Part shown: in pieces, positions 23,701 through 34,700 of the stretch
How positions within the stretch are numbered: the first letter of the stretch is position 1
How the letters are laid out: the number at the start of each line of letters is the position of its first letter
Source: Dendrolimus kikuchii
Taxonomy: Eukaryota > Arthropoda > Insecta > Lepidoptera > Lasiocampidae
Assembly: GCA_019925095.2 (NCBI GenBank)
Contig: CM034405.1
Location: forward strand, 16,179,901 to 16,243,900
Reading direction: 5' to 3'
Length of the DNA stretch: 64,000 bases
Position numbers and translations under genes: made by a program
The notes under the pieces: generated by a model
What the model was told of the DNA's origin: nothing
What the model saw: the letters and a program-made list of their open reading frames with translations, nothing else
Databases searched by the model: none

Positions 23701-26700
23701 CTAATCACCAGGAGCGATTTTGGTAATTTTGTTTTTGTGTGTTTGAGTGGGTTCCCGCATGGTTTAGATTCACAGTTAGAACCGCTAGGTGGCGCTGAGA
23801 TCGGGTTCTGGAATCCTCCTGATCATCTAGAATGATTATGGTAGTTTTGGTTTTTGTGTCATGGGACAAAGTCTTTTAGGAATTCAGAAAATAGGTGGTA
23901 CGAAGTTCGCCGGGTCAGCCAGTTTTTTATAAAAAATTGTTCATTGTTAAGATTATTTGAAGAAATAAATAACCCTTCACATAAATTATACCCTAAAATA
24001 AACTATATATACCTACAAATTAAAATAAAACGAATACATAGAAATAAAGACATCTAATAACTATAAACTAAAAAAGTCATCTAGCCAGACTAAACCGCTG
24101 TATGTAGAAGTTTCTATACTCTGTTTAATTATGAAATTGAATAGAAACTTATTAGGACGATCAATTTATATCTAACTTAAGTTTAAAATATGTTTTAAAT
24201 AATAACATTGATTCCAAGTTTTTGATGAAATTTTCTATATAAACCAGAGTGTGTGTTACAAGTTAGTTTCATACTAGGAGGCTATAGTTCTTTAATATTC
24301 TTTTTCCATATCATTGGAATACATATTGTTACTATTTAAAAAAAAAAAATATTGATGTATAAAACAAATTACAATCATTACAAATCCATATGACTTAAAT
24401 ATAATTTTAGTGACCAGGTTCCAATCTCCTTTAAGAGAGCAGCAGCGCATTTGTAGCACCTTTGGTGTTGCGAATGTCCATAGGCGATGGTAACCGCTTT
24501 CTATCAAGTGGGCCGTCTGCCTGTCTGCTGAACTCCTGCAATAAAAAAAATAAAAAAATATAAACAAAAATCTGCATTGCAATCTACATATAAGTGCATA
24601 CATAAAAGTAGTATAACGTGATTGAAAGTCACATACCTGTTAAATTACTTCTAACTAAATATTATAATTGTTGTAATCTAGTTATCTTTAAATATATTTA
24701 TGTACCTTTATTTGAATATAAGTAGTAACTACTATCTATTTTTAAATTTACTGAGTATCAAGGACATGCGTGATTTTTTTAAATTTTGTAATATTTATTG
24801 AAATTTGCTTCAAATACCATCTTTGTTGTTACCCGCCACCACATTGTAATAACGAGATATTCAGTCAACTAGATTCAAATATTGTTATTAGTGATTAAAG
24901 ATATGTGTTAGTAATTTATAACAAAGCCGATTTGGTTCTCGGCATGAGTGTCAACATCAGAGGATTATAGTTTAGCTATTATATTATTGTACGCCTTAAG
25001 AACAGACGAGCGTGCATGACAAGAGTTATGAATGTTAAAGAAGCAAGTGAGGTGTGTAAGAATAAGCCTAAATGGCGCTCTGTTGTTCGTGCCTACCCCG
25101 CAAGGGAACTGGCGTGAAGTTATGTATGTATGTATTATATTATTGGCTATTACGTTCAGGATGCTCTTGCTGCTGCTGCAGCACACACTGCTCAGTAAGG
25201 AGGCTGTATTCCTTTGCAAGATGGTGTCAAAGCCATCCGTGCTTGTAGCCAAATATATCTCGGATGCACTGCAGAAGCATTTAAATAATACTGCTCCTGT
25301 CAGCTGAACAAATTTTGCCTTTGCAAGTTTATTTAGTCCTAATGCATATTTTGATTATATTTTAGGTGGCTGCAGGAAGTGTTTGATGTACCATTAATAA
25401 TACAACTGACGGATGACGAGAAAGCCCTGTGGAAGGACATAAAAGTAGAGGATGCGAGACAAATGGCATACAACAACGCAAAAGATATAATTGCAGTTGG
25501 TTTCGATCCTGAAAATACATTTATTTTTAATGACTTGGATTTTATTGGGTGAGCAATTTTGTGTTGGTAGAAATTTTCATCATTATTATCGATGACCAAA
25601 CCAATGCTCCGTGGTTGAGTGTGCTAAGCTTTTGCTGGCCTAGCTCACTGGAATGTAAAGGCTCCAGATTCGATTCCTGGCATGGTAAACTTTGTTAATA
25701 AACTTTTGATTATTTACTATGGTCATGGATGGATGGGCCTTAGCGGTTAATTAGTCTGCACTAAAAAATAATGGCGCAAATTTTTCCGCTGCCATTCTAA
25801 TAACACATGGAAACATATGTAGGTGTTGGCACAGCGCCACACTTTGACAAGAAGAGTAAGAAGAAAACATTTACCCAATTGGCTCCTTAGTTCTTGCTTA
25901 AGTTATGGAATCATAAAAGTCGTTTTTTGTTGTTGCAGTAGTTCAGCAAACAGGCAGACGGCCCACTTGATGGAAAGCACTTACTATCGCCTATAGCATT
26001 TGCAACACCAAAGTGGCTACAAATGCACTGCTGCTCTCTTAAGGGAGACTGGAACCTGGTCACTAACGCCGTAACACAACTCAAGGTTGTTGACGCGGCG
26101 TACTCTCGACTAGGGGTGGTAGCCATCCAGTCGGGCAAATGTCTTACCACCTGGCTGTGGGTTGTTTTGTCGCCTCTTACTACAGGCCGCTCGGCCGCAG
26201 GAAATTGTATTCCTTCTCCGTTCCTGCACGGATAGTACTAGTTCTATTACAATAAATTCAATGATTTTTTTTGGAGTTACCTCCTTAAAAATCGATTTTC
26301 ATATAAACGCGTTTTGGAAATTTTATGAGGACTAAAATACAACTGTAACTCAAATTATTGTTCTCAATTTTCTTTCATTGAAATAAACCAAACAAAAAAA
26401 TGAATATTGTTCAAGCTGTTTTTGTTAATTAAAGTAATTTAAGTGTTAATCTGTATGTTATGTTAATGTTTACCTCTCCTACATGAAACTTGCTTTCCAA
26501 GATGAGTTTTACAAAGCTACTTTAATGTTTCTGTTAGGCGTTCGATATACTTGTACGAATAATCTTTAATTAATATGTTCGTCAGTGTGTTTTGCATTTA
26601 TATGTGTATTGTATACTGGCCAAATAGTTACCTGTCTATTTGTAAGTCTTTTTTCTTACAACCGCCTTTATTCGGCCGCTGTTGGCGCGCTCGTGTTTTT

Positions 26701-29700
26701 CAATGTAGAAGTAAACTCCAGCCGTGCATCAGAGCTGACACAAAGAAGTAAATTTTAAATTATTGTGATCTGTTTCAGTCAGTGTCCAGCATTCTATCAG
26801 AACATGTTAAGGATACAGAAATGTGTGACCTTCAATCAAGTGAAAGGCATATTCGGGTTTGGAGATTCCGATGTCATTGGAAAGATCACATTCCCCTCGA
26901 TAGAGGCCGCGCCGGCCTTCTCGACGACTTTTCCATTTATATTTGAAAATAAAGTTGTAAGTTTAATTTTCGTTCGTTATATAACACAAGAGATTTCCCC
27001 ACAGCTTTTTTTAAAGTCACCACTTCTTCCTTCATAGGAAATTCTTCTGCTGTACAGGCTGTTCGACTGTGGAATTTCCCTCCCTGTATTAATATAATAA
27101 TAATCTATTTCAGACACAAAGATCCATAATTACAAGACATTTTACAGATTGTTATTATTAAATTAAATTAAATTAGAACCCTAAAAATAAAAATTAACAA
27201 ATGTCCATCAGTCAGGCAGTCAGTCGGTCAGTCGTTTACTTAAGCATTTCATTCACATATATTTTACATTAAATTAATTATTCTGTCTATGTAGCAATCT
27301 GCAACCAGGCCCAATACATTTTTGTTTAATGCTAGCAATGGCCGCAATTATACTGTTTCTACACCCTTCAATCCTGGTCCAGGAATTTGCAATGCGACTT
27401 CTCCGAATAGCACAAAACGTGTTCAATCTAGCCTCAAGAAACATACTCGAGGCACTGCAGTATCTATGGCAATCAGACAAGTTAAATCAATTAAATTAAG
27501 CTAAATCATTTAAACATATGATCACGGACCATTATTGGTCTATTAAATAAAAATTGTTGTATTAAAGGAATTTATCTATTGTTCGGATGTAGATATATCT
27601 AATTTATAATATCATCATATACCTAAGAACAGACGAGCGTGCATGACAAGAGTTATGAATGTCAAAGAAGCAAGTGAGGTGTGTAAGAATGGGCCTAAAT
27701 GGCGCTCTGTTGTTCGTGCCTAGCCCGCAAGGGAACTGGCGTGAAGTTATGTATGTATGTATGTATCATATACCTATTATATATGTATATATAAGTATAT
27801 AGTAGTTTATTTATATTTTATTTTTAATGCTAGTTGATGATTGTCATTATATTACTTTTAACCCTTTTGAGGGTACAAAGTTAATATTATTTTTGTCCAA
27901 AGCTGCAAGCTGCCATCCAAATTGCCGCGCCAAAACCAAGAGAATTATATCGTCTCTTTTACTCTAATACAAATTCTATGTAGTTAGAGGGAGAAAGCAT
28001 CAGTTCAACGATCGTTTCAATTATCTGTATTTGTCCACAAATTTGTGGTGCTTCCCAATTAGCCGTGTGTGAAACTCGAGAAAAAAGTGGTTGTTCCATC
28101 TTAAAGGGTTAATTTAGTTTAGTACACCACCAAAAATAGTATATTTAAAATCTCCTTAGACACCGGGTTTCTTGGAAGAGATCGCTATAATCGATAAGGC
28201 CGGCCATTGTTCTAATGCAAATGTATCCATATCCATTGTCTAGATTCAAGTTTATGGTGAGCAGTAAAGAGTTTTCATTCAGTCATTCGTTCATTCATTC
28301 ACTTCACATATTTTTCTTAGTTTGTTATTTTCTTTTAAGTAGTAATATCTATGCTCTCTCTTGCACTATATAAACATTAATATGTGATGTCTCAAATTAC
28401 AAAATTTTCAATTGTCCCTCTATTGAGTTGAGCAGTAAATAATTGTTGACTAACAACTTATTCACCTGTTGTTTGTTATGTTACACTGTAATAACAATAC
28501 TGTCTAAACCGTTTTCGGTTACAGCGACCGCTAAGTACTTTGGAAATTTTTACAATCTACAGGTACCATGTCTGGTCCCATGCGCTATCGACCAAGACCC
28601 GTACTTTAGGATGACCAGGGACGTCGCGGCCAGGCTGAAGATGCCGAAGCCAGCCCTCATCCACTCCACGTTCCTGCCGGCCCTTCAAGGAGCCCAGCAT
28701 AAGATGTCAGCCAGTGACCCTAACGCTTCAATATTCCTCAATGATTCCGCTAAGCAAATTAAAAATAAGGTTGGTATTCTTACTTTACTTTAAATTTTTA
28801 TCCGGGCAGGAACAGACAAAGAATACAATTTCCTGCGGCCTGTTGTAAAAGGCTACAAAACCACCCATTATAAATAGTTGAAAGTGAAAAGCCGCGAAAT
28901 AAATGTTTAAATTATTTGTAGCTTTGTGCAATATCAAATTTTTTCTATTATTATTCCGCCGCGACGATATCGAGAAGATATTGTGGATTTAGTTGAATAC
29001 GAATTTTTCACACTATCGCAATGGAATCGTAATTTGAATATCTTCGCAACGGCAAGATTTTGAAATAGCACGAATTGAGCCGCAGGAGGCATAATTAAAA
29101 ATAGGTATTTCTCTGAGCTCAGTATACAAGTTTATTTTAATTTTATATTTCTCTAAAAGCCATGGTAGCCTTAGTAGGTAACAACATTATTTCAGACTCA
29201 CATTTCAAAATAAATGTTAGGTTTTAATCCTGGCTGGGAAAGTCACAAACACATAACTAACAATAAAACTTATACACATACTCAAACCAACGCGCACTAC
29301 CATCGCATTGCATTACACGCACACTTCACAAACAAATCAAAACACAAAGAGCCTAAAAATTAATAACCCAGGCACAGAAAATAAAAAACAAACACACATG
29401 GCACTAGATAGGACTATATATAAGTATAGATATAAGGCCAACACTGCACATGCACCTCCTCACAACACCAGCATGTAACAGATACACTCTACATTAGTAT
29501 AAGTTTAGTATTAAAAGTAGGATAAATTAATATAATAAGTTAATCTTAAGGTACACCATAACATATAAATCACTTAATTAATGTCACACACTAACAAAAA
29601 TAAACAATAAACGTATATGGACTCTAAAATCTTTCATAGAAATTAAGTAGTAAAAAAAGGTACGGAACTCGAGTCCGTAGAGATGTTAAGAAAAAAAAAA

Positions 29701-32174
29701 TCCTGGCTGGGAAGTATGCACCACTTAGGTCAGTTTTTTGACCTAATGTGCTTATACAATTGTCACGTACTGACGATGAAACAAAACATCGTGATTTTTT
29801 TATTATTACTGTATAAGTTCTCGTTTGGTCATTATCTCGTACCAGTACCCAGAAGGTACCTGTTCACACGGGACTCGAAGACACACAGGTTGTAGGTTTC
29901 GGGAAAAACAGACTCCGGTAGTGAGGTCCATTCCTTGGCGGTGCGCATAATGAAGGTGGACTCAAAGCGCTTTGTTCGTATAGGTGGTATGTCCGCAATA
30001 TAGCGGTGCTGCATGCCAGTGCGTCTGGTTATTCGATGATGGAAGGGAGACTGTGGGCTAAGATTGTTTTTTTTAATGTTTAAGGCTTGGCAACTAGGCC
30101 TTTAAGCCAGGCGCAGTTGTATTGTAGGCTACAATCCACACCATTCAACGGAGTTCTTGTGAAAACTCGAAAGGCCACATTTGACTATACAGTTCACATT
30201 TCTCACAAAAACACATAATTACTACTCAAACTATCAATATCCTACAACTATTGTTTATTTTAGAGTAATTTTACACATTTTTGGAAAATAAAACTGCACA
30301 GCACAACATCCCCTTTCAGTTCCCGCCAAAAACTCCCGGCTAAGATTGAAAAGCTCCAATGCACACACTTCTAAATGTATCCGATAGAAAACCGTTAAGC
30401 TGGCAACCCTGCGTCGATGTTCGTGACTTTGTATTTGTTGGTTTGTGATGAAACTTGCACATCGATATAGCTGATGTATCAAACTCGCCGATCCACCTTG
30501 GCCAAGTGTGCTGGGTATGCTGTCCGTTTTACGTAGTAATTAGGAGAGTTGAGCCCAACAGTGAGATATTATGACCTATTATTATTATCATAATAGTTAG
30601 TTTTACGATTTTTCTTGTTTTTTTATGTCTATTACAATATATGAAATAAATACTTTTTATTTTAGATAAATAAATATGCATTCTCTGGTGGTCAAGCGAC
30701 AGTTGAAGAGCACAGAATGAAAGGTGGCAACACTGACGTAGATATATCATATAAATATTTGACGTACTTCTTAGAAGACGATGAACACCTAGCTGAGGTT
30801 TGTTATATATTTTTATTAATCAACTAGTTGTGCACGCGAATTCGTTCGTGCGAGACTTCAATATTTATAATCATATCTTCTAAATCTTACAAGATACTGA
30901 AATGTAACTTATAATTTTTTTTAGATAAAATAACTGTTATAATTTTATAAATTTTCATTGAAATCCATTGAACCATTTCATAGCTTATCTGTGACAAATT
31001 TTCAGTAAGACTGACTGAGAAGACTATTGTATCCATATCTATAAATAGCAGTTTTCATTTAAATTTTCGTGTGTAAACTGAAATCGTCCAGCCCTAAAGT
31101 GGGATGTTACGGGCTGGTTTTATATATTGAAATTACAGGCATCTCAATTTTATTTACGAGTATAGATTTTTATGTAAGTAATTATTTTAATTGTAAAAAA
31201 TTGATTTTTTATTTATTAGTAGTTGTGCCCGTAATTTCGTCCGCGTAAACTCATTTTCGCGGAACGAAAAAAAAATGTAGCCAAAGTTACTCCTTATAAT
31301 ATTAGTTGCCTACTAGTGAAGGTCGCGTCAAAATCAGTCCAGCCGTTTCAGAGATTAGCCGGAATATCCAGAAGGACAGATAGACAAACAATCTAAAAAT
31401 TTCATTTTCGGAATCCTGGTCGGAATTATCCCCCTGATTTTTTTCACATTTTTATTTTGACATTATAAACAGACATTTCAATTTTATTTATCCGTATAGA
31501 TTGGAGATAGGTTGATGGCACATCTGATGGGAAGTAGTTATCCAATGCTTATGGTCAAATGCGACACCAAAAGTGCTCTGTAAGAGCTTTATGATACGTT
31601 ATTTTAGGAAACTCCTCGAATTTTTCAAGCTGGGGAAATTATTTAACAGAGGCATGATTTTTGAACTAAATATATGATATGTTTTTTACAAGCTTTTATT
31701 TAACTTGCAACGGATGTATGTATGTAAGTTCGGGTGGAATCTTGCAAGTTAAATTTGACCAACTTCCTGGTTTCCGATTGAGCTGAAATTTTGCATACAT
31801 ATGTATATCGCCTGACAATGCAATAATATGGTACCATGGAGCTGATCTGATGATGGAGTCGGAAGGTGGCCATAGGAACTCCTATACTAAACAAGATAGA
31901 CCCCTCGTGTTTGGACTCGTTTTACTTGTATTGGCTACCACTCTGCTGCTACATGATATCCAGGATCTCAAAAGCTTGTATTTATAAAAACCTTTTTTAC
32001 ATTTTGTTATAGATCAAAAAATCCTACGAATCTGGTGAGATGTTAACTGGCGAGCTTAAGAAGTTAGCAATTGAGACGATCACGAAATATGTGCAAGCGT
32101 ACCAAGTGCGACGCGCGAAAGTCACCGACGAAGTTATGAAGTCGTTCTTTGAAATAAGAAAAATAAAATTTTAA
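20674..32174 (+). CDS. TrpRS: tryptophanyl-tRNA synthetase, cytosolic (complete, 8 coding exons)
   Basis: It charges tRNA-Trp with tryptophan in the cytosol (class Ic aminoacyl-tRNA synthetase). Coding exons are 20674-20785, 21876-21944, 22857-23016, 25366-25548, 26779-26956, 28563-28769, 30666-30797 and 32013-32174. All phases agree, giving 1203 nt and 400 aa. Motifs in order: [15 protein letters not shown] (62-76), [19 protein letters not shown] with the HIGH signature at 103-106, [45 protein letters not shown] (240-254), [14 protein letters not shown] with KMSAS at 281-285, and the C-terminal anticodon-binding region ending RKIKF. There is no N-terminal WHEP domain; only an acidic leader ([16 protein letters not shown]). 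The introns are full of TE fragments, none interrupting the coding sequence. Confidence 0.97.
20786..21875 (+). other. TrpRS intron 1
   Basis: AT-rich; no repeat family recognised with confidence. Confidence 0.5.
21876..21944 (+). CDS. TrpRS: TrpRS coding exon 2
   Basis: Residues 38-60 ([20 protein letters not shown]). The acceptor is TTATTCCAG and the donor AAAG|GTAAAT. This 69-bp exon matches the conserved GSQKID helix of eukaryotic TrpRS. Confidence 0.95.
22430..22720 (-). repeat. family A repeat copy
   Basis: GCAGACAGGTACAGGCCCACC...ATCGCCTATGGACATATCC...CAGGAAATGGTATTCTTTC, in TrpRS intron 2, diverged. An older relative lies at 22140-22225. Confidence 0.75.
22857..23016 (+). CDS. TrpRS: TrpRS coding exon 3 (HIGH motif)
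   Basis: Residues 61-113 plus two bases. It holds the [12 protein letters not shown] block and the ATP-binding HIGH motif (MHIGHM). The donor is ACAAA|GTTAGT, phase 2. Confidence 0.96.
23060..23330 (-). repeat. family F repeat copy
   Basis: CAGACGCTGTTCTGCCCTG...AATTTAAACCATCCCTGGACCC is the inverse of the family F body at 23530-23925. Confidence 0.6.
23530..23925 (+). repeat. family F repeat with internal duplication
   Basis: ATTTTGATGAAATTTTGTGT...GAGTGGGTCCCGGGATGG...TAGGTGGCGCTGAGATCGGG, ending TACGAAGTTCGCCGGGTCAG. The GTTTGAGTGGG-to-GATCGGG module (about 125 bp) is present twice here but once in the copy at 61905-62165. Confidence 0.75.
24415..24555 (+). repeat. family A repeat, 5'-truncated
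   Basis: Starts AGTGACCAGGTTCCAATCTC and ends CTGAACTCCTGCAATAAAAAAA. Variable start with a fixed A-rich end is typical of retroposed copies. Confidence 0.8.
24990..25133 (+). mobile_element. RTE-type LINE 3' end (copy c)
   Basis: Reads [20 protein letters not shown] then [19 protein letters not shown] and a TATG tail. The 12-bp duplication ATTATATTATTG flanks it (24978-24989, 25134-25145). In TrpRS intron 3. Confidence 0.92.
25366..25548 (+). CDS. TrpRS: TrpRS coding exon 4
   Basis: It encodes [20 protein letters not shown] through [15 protein letters not shown], part of the Rossmann catalytic fold and tryptophan pocket. The acceptor is ATTTTAG, the donor GG|GTGAGC. Confidence 0.96.
25605..25740 (+). 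mobile_element. tRNA-like SINE copy
   Basis: GTGGTTGAGTGTGCTAAGC...GGCTCCAGATTCGATTCCTGGC resembles a tRNA-derived head with a box B (GATTCGATTCC). The same unit is at 42595-42750. Confidence 0.6.
25925..26235 (-). repeat. family A repeat, near full length
   Basis: From GCAGTAGTTCAGCAAACAGG to GTTCCTGCACGGATAG, minus orientation, in TrpRS intron 4. Confidence 0.82.
26779..26956 (+). CDS. TrpRS: TrpRS coding exon 5
   Basis: It encodes [20 protein letters not shown] then [20 protein letters not shown] and [17 protein letters not shown]. The donor is AAAGTT|GTAAGT, phase 0. Confidence 0.96.
27010..27170 (+). mobile_element. LINE ORF2 C-terminal fragment
   Basis: Reads [20 protein letters not shown], the RLWNSLP-type tail of CR1/Jockey-like elements, then decays. 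Confidence 0.5.
27290..27560 (+). mobile_element. unclassified retroelement fragment
   Basis: An open frame reads [20 protein letters not shown] then [18 protein letters not shown] to a stop near 27500. The following GATCACGGACCATTATTGGTC...AATAAAA recurs at 655-700. I could not assign the family. Confidence 0.35.
27626..27764 (+). mobile_element. RTE-type LINE 3' end (copy d)
   Basis: Same tail as copy c, with a stop replacing a Tyr codon (GCCTAGCCC). Flanked by the 12-bp duplication ATCATATACCTA (27614-27625, 27765-27776). In TrpRS intron 5. Confidence 0.92.
28150..28262 (+). repeat. family K LINE 3' end
   Basis: TTTCTTGGAAGAGATCGCTA...GATAAGGCCGGCCATTGTTC, matching 43925-44030. Confidence 0.6.
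28563..28769 (+). CDS. TrpRS: TrpRS coding exon 6 (KMSAS motif)
   Basis: Residues 235-303, with [14 protein letters not shown] and the KMSAS loop. This is the least AT-rich exon of the gene. The donor reads AATAAG|GTTGGT, a GT donor that departs from the GTRAGT consensus but gives the correct phase into exon 7. Confidence 0.96.
28801..28865 (+). repeat. family A 5' fragment
   Basis: CCGGGCAGGAACAGACAAAG...CCTGCGGCCTGTTGTAAAAG matches the start of the copy at 39943. Confidence 0.65.
28940..29075. repeat. unnamed repeat (pair with 12050-12190)
   Basis: CCGCGACGATATCGAGAAG...TTGTGGATTTAGTTGAAT; same orientation as its partner. Confidence 0.65.
29826..30060 (-). mobile_element. Jockey/CR1-like LINE C-terminus
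   Basis: Minus strand reads [20 protein letters not shown] then [20 protein letters not shown], with [11 protein letters not shown], a typical end of such ORF2 proteins. A short piece of the same element is at 39740-39800. Confidence 0.78.
30069..30345 (-). repeat. family E repeat (pair with 59330-59600)
   Basis: The inverse of 59330-59600: GGCAACTAGGCCTTTAAGCC at one end, CCCTTTCAGTTCCCGCC at the other. Closely similar over about 270 bp. Confidence 0.8.
30430..30600 (+). mobile_element. LINE 3' end fragment
   Basis: GCCGATCCACCTTGGCCAAG...TGCTGTCCG...TATTATTATTAT, related to 2345-2530; sits just before TrpRS exon 7. Confidence 0.55.
30666..30797 (+). CDS. TrpRS: TrpRS coding exon 7
   Basis: Residues 304-347 ([20 protein letters not shown], then [20 protein letters not shown]), start of the anticodon-binding region. 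It is phase 0 at both ends. A LINE 3' end lies just upstream in the intron. Confidence 0.96.
31225..31500. repeat. interspersed repeat (TCGTCCGCG family)
   Basis: GTGCCCGTAATTTCGTCCGC...TCAGTCCAGCCGTTTCAGAG...GACAGATAGACAAACA is the layout of a common lepidopteran repeat. Confidence 0.55.
31730..31985. repeat. family D repeat (pair with 59810-60060)
   Basis: TGCAAGTTAAATTTGACCAA...GGAGTCGGAAGGTGGCCATA...CTGCTGCTACATGATATCC is nearly identical to 59810-60060 in the same orientation. Confidence 0.85.
32013..32174 (+). CDS. TrpRS: TrpRS coding exon 8 (terminal)
   Basis: Residues 348-400 ([20 protein letters not shown], ending RKIKF, stop TAA). No AATAAA is visible between the stop and the A-rich tail of a repeat at 32490, so the 3' UTR may end in that repeat. 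Confidence 0.95.
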   Translation: MKKSYESGEMLTGELKKLAIETITKYVQAYQVRRAKVTDEVMKSFFEIRKIKF

Positions 32175-32302
32175 ACAATTTAAAATCCGGGTCCTGAACT
32201 TATTAGCCTAATGTTTGCTGCATAAAGCCCCAAGGGCAAAACCTATTTCGCTCATCAATCTAACCATGCATAAGAATAATATTTATTACCATATTTAACG
32301 TT

Positions 32303-32500
32303 ACCACCCCTGGTCTAGAGGATGCCGCCATAACAACCTTCAGCTGTGTTCCGGCATTAGTGACCAGGTTCCAGTCTCCCTTAAGAGAGCAGTAGCGCAT
32401 TTGTAGCACCTTTAGTGTTGCAAATGTCCATAGCCGATGGTAACCGCATTCCATCAAGTGGGCCGTCTGCCTGTCTGCTGAAATACTGCAATAAAAAAAA
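32303..32500 (+). repeat. family A repeat at the 3' end of TrpRS
   Basis: ACCACCCCTGGTCTAGAGG...CTGAAATACTGCAATAAAAAAAA. Its AATAAA (32490) is the first such signal after the TrpRS stop codon. Confidence 0.82.
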
Positions 32501-32636
32501 CAACTGTGTAATACAATGTACACCCTATATATTTTGAGTCAGTAAATGGAGGACTAACTTAAGTAACCTGTATATTAGAAGTCAAATTCAGTTATGACAT
32601 TTTTCAAAATAACAAAAAAAATAATTAAATTATAAG

Positions 32637-33003
32637 CCGCGCGCAGGTTTGCCGATGAGTACTTACTATTATAGTATACTAGCTGCTTATATTTTGGAAT
32701 AATTCACATTATATCTATAAGTTATAGCCTGTGTTATTCTGATGTGTAAGCTATATTATTGTAAAGTTTTATCAAAATCCATTCAGTAGTTTTTGCGTGA
32801 AAGAGTAACAAACATACATCTATGTATTCTTACAAACTTTCGTGTTTATAATATTTATAGAGATATAGAGATACTTGTGTAAAATATATACAATAAAAAA
32901 TTGATTGCAACAAATATTTATGTAACTTTTTTTTTTTTTGTCAACCCTACTGACCATCGACGCGCGTCATCATGAGGCTATCGGCAAACCTTCTGCGCAC
33001 GGG
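32637..33003. mobile_element. MITE C, copy 2
   Basis: Left end CCGCGCGCAGGTTTGCCGAT, right end CGGCAAACCTTCTGCGCACG. About 367 bp, related to 10498-10680; the subterminal block (GACCATCGACGCGCGTCATC) is the inverse of that in copy 1. Confidence 0.7.
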
Positions 33004-33534
33004 TAGTAGTACTAAATATTTGCAGTTCCTAGTATCCGATGAGCATCTTAAGTTTCTTATAATTACCAAAATTATAGAAAAAAAAATATTAGGAATGACA
33101 TTCGCTCAATAAAAATAAAGGCCTGAAAAAGCCTAAATCTTACATTTCGTTTTGTTGTGGTAGATCCATACTGGAATAAACGGTGGTACATGGGCAGGGG
33201 GAAGTGGACCATCGGAACACTCACTCAGCGTACGAAACAGGATTAGCTCAAGGCTCAATATTTTCACGTTGATATTCTGTGAGAGCGTGAAAGTTATTAA
33301 TAATAATAATAAATATTTTATTGATCTAAAGAAACACATGTTTACATAATAACAGAACAGTTCGTTGCACTGCAAAAGTATAAAACTGTGCTGCAGTGAC
33401 AACTCCCACTACAAGACAAAGTATATTATAGTATATAGCACAGGATACATTGCAAATATAATGAACTTAAAACTAAACAGAAAATAACGAACTAAAGTGT
33501 CATTCGCGGCTATGAGCGCGCGATGTGTGTTTGG

Positions 33535-33622
33535 GTGTTGTAAGTAAGCGCGTGTGTGCGTAGGTTTGCGTGTGTGTGCGTGCAAGCGTGCGTGCATGCG
33601 TGCGTGTGTGGGTGTGTGCTGT
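33535..33622. repeat. GT/GC-rich microsatellite-like tract
   Basis: Irregular GTGTGTGCGTGC units; 33296-33312 is a separate short TAA run. Confidence 0.7.
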
Positions 33623-33668
33623 TGCATCGAGTCGGCCTTAAGAGCTGTAACAAGATAATGATTGCAAC

Positions 33669-34187
33669 ATGGCTCTACCACCAGGGACGCGCCGTTCATA
33701 TGGGCAAGATCGTGCGGCGCACAACGGCGTGAAAGACGTCAAATTAAAAACATTTTTGAAATTTTATTACAAGAAATCTAGGCGCTTAGGGGCCATCCAC
33801 AAATTACGTCACACGAATTTAACGAATATTGACACTTCCCTTGTCCTTGTCACATTCGCGAGAGTCCTCCCTTCCCTAGTGTGACGTCACATATTATTGC
33901 AATTTTACATCAAGAAATTGTTACATTAAAACCGCGATTCCGTAACAATTTAAACACTATGCTCATACAGATAGTTGTAAATTGATTGAAATTTTTCGTT
34001 AAGTTTCAATTTCGTGCTTTAAAGCTAAAATAGATTAGATTTTGAAATGTGACGTCACGAAATTTAGGACTCCTCCCACCCCTTCACACAACATCACACT
34101 TCGTAATTTATGGATGGCCCCTTAGCAGTATTTCGCACGACGACGCAAAATGCCTGGCACGTCCCTACCTACCACGTTAAAAAGTAA
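33669..34187 (+). pseudogene. 60-codon ORF split by a MITE (origin unknown)
   Basis: From ATG 33669 the frame runs 40 codons (MALPPGTRRSYGQDRAAHNG, then KLKTFLKFYYKKSRRL) to the MITE at 33789. Skipping the MITE and one TTA copy, the same frame goes on 20 codons (AVFRTTTQNAWHVPTYHVKK) to a stop. It could be an old host or TE gene piece, or chance. Confidence 0.35.
33789..34121. mobile_element. MITE with GGGGCC TIR, PIF/Harbinger-like (copy 2)
   Basis: Ends GGGGCCATCCACAAATTACG and CGTAATTTATGGATGGCCCC are close inverse repeats. An exact TTA target duplication flanks it (33786-33788, 34122-34124). Confidence 0.82.
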
Positions 34188-34544
34188 AACGTCTTAATGT
34201 GAAATTATCATTTCTAGTATGTATTCTTCTAACATAGAAGGCTAGATCATGTACGTACTATTAAATAGTATGTCCATGGCCTAGATCGATGTTAGTATTA
34301 AACAATATCATCAAACTATTCCTTACCATTGTATCTTTCATATATGTGTAAATAAATTATTTCATATAATTTAATGGCTGTGCTGTAAGCATAACATTAT
34401 TTATTGTTTTTTTTTTAAATAAAATTTTACATTACTTGATTATTTTTTTTATGGTTCTCTAGCCAGCTGACAAAAATAGTTCTCTATGGTACCCTTCATT
34501 GTACGTACACTAATGCGCATTTAAATGCATTTATTACATCTTAA
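34125..34544. other. unassigned AT-rich sequence
   Basis: Beyond the 20 codons noted for the split ORF, no feature seen. Confidence 0.4.
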
Positions 34545-34700
34545 ATATATAATCCGTCTGTACGTGTGTACACTGAACTCCACCTAAAGCACTGGACTGA
34601 TTTTGATAAAATTTTGTGTCTATTTAAGTTGGTCCTGGGATGGTGTGGATTCGCAATTGAAATCTTTCGGTGGCGCTGGAATAGGGTTCTAGGATTTCAT
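34545..34700 (+). repeat. family F fragment
   Basis: GATTTTGATAAAATTTTGTG...GGTCCTGGGATGGTGTGG...GGTGGCGCTGGAATAGGG. Confidence 0.65.

Noticed and set aside
27274..27504. Frames on both strands near 27.3-27.5 kb as a host gene
   Set aside because: The flanking sequence is shared with 655-700, so a mobile-element origin is more likely.
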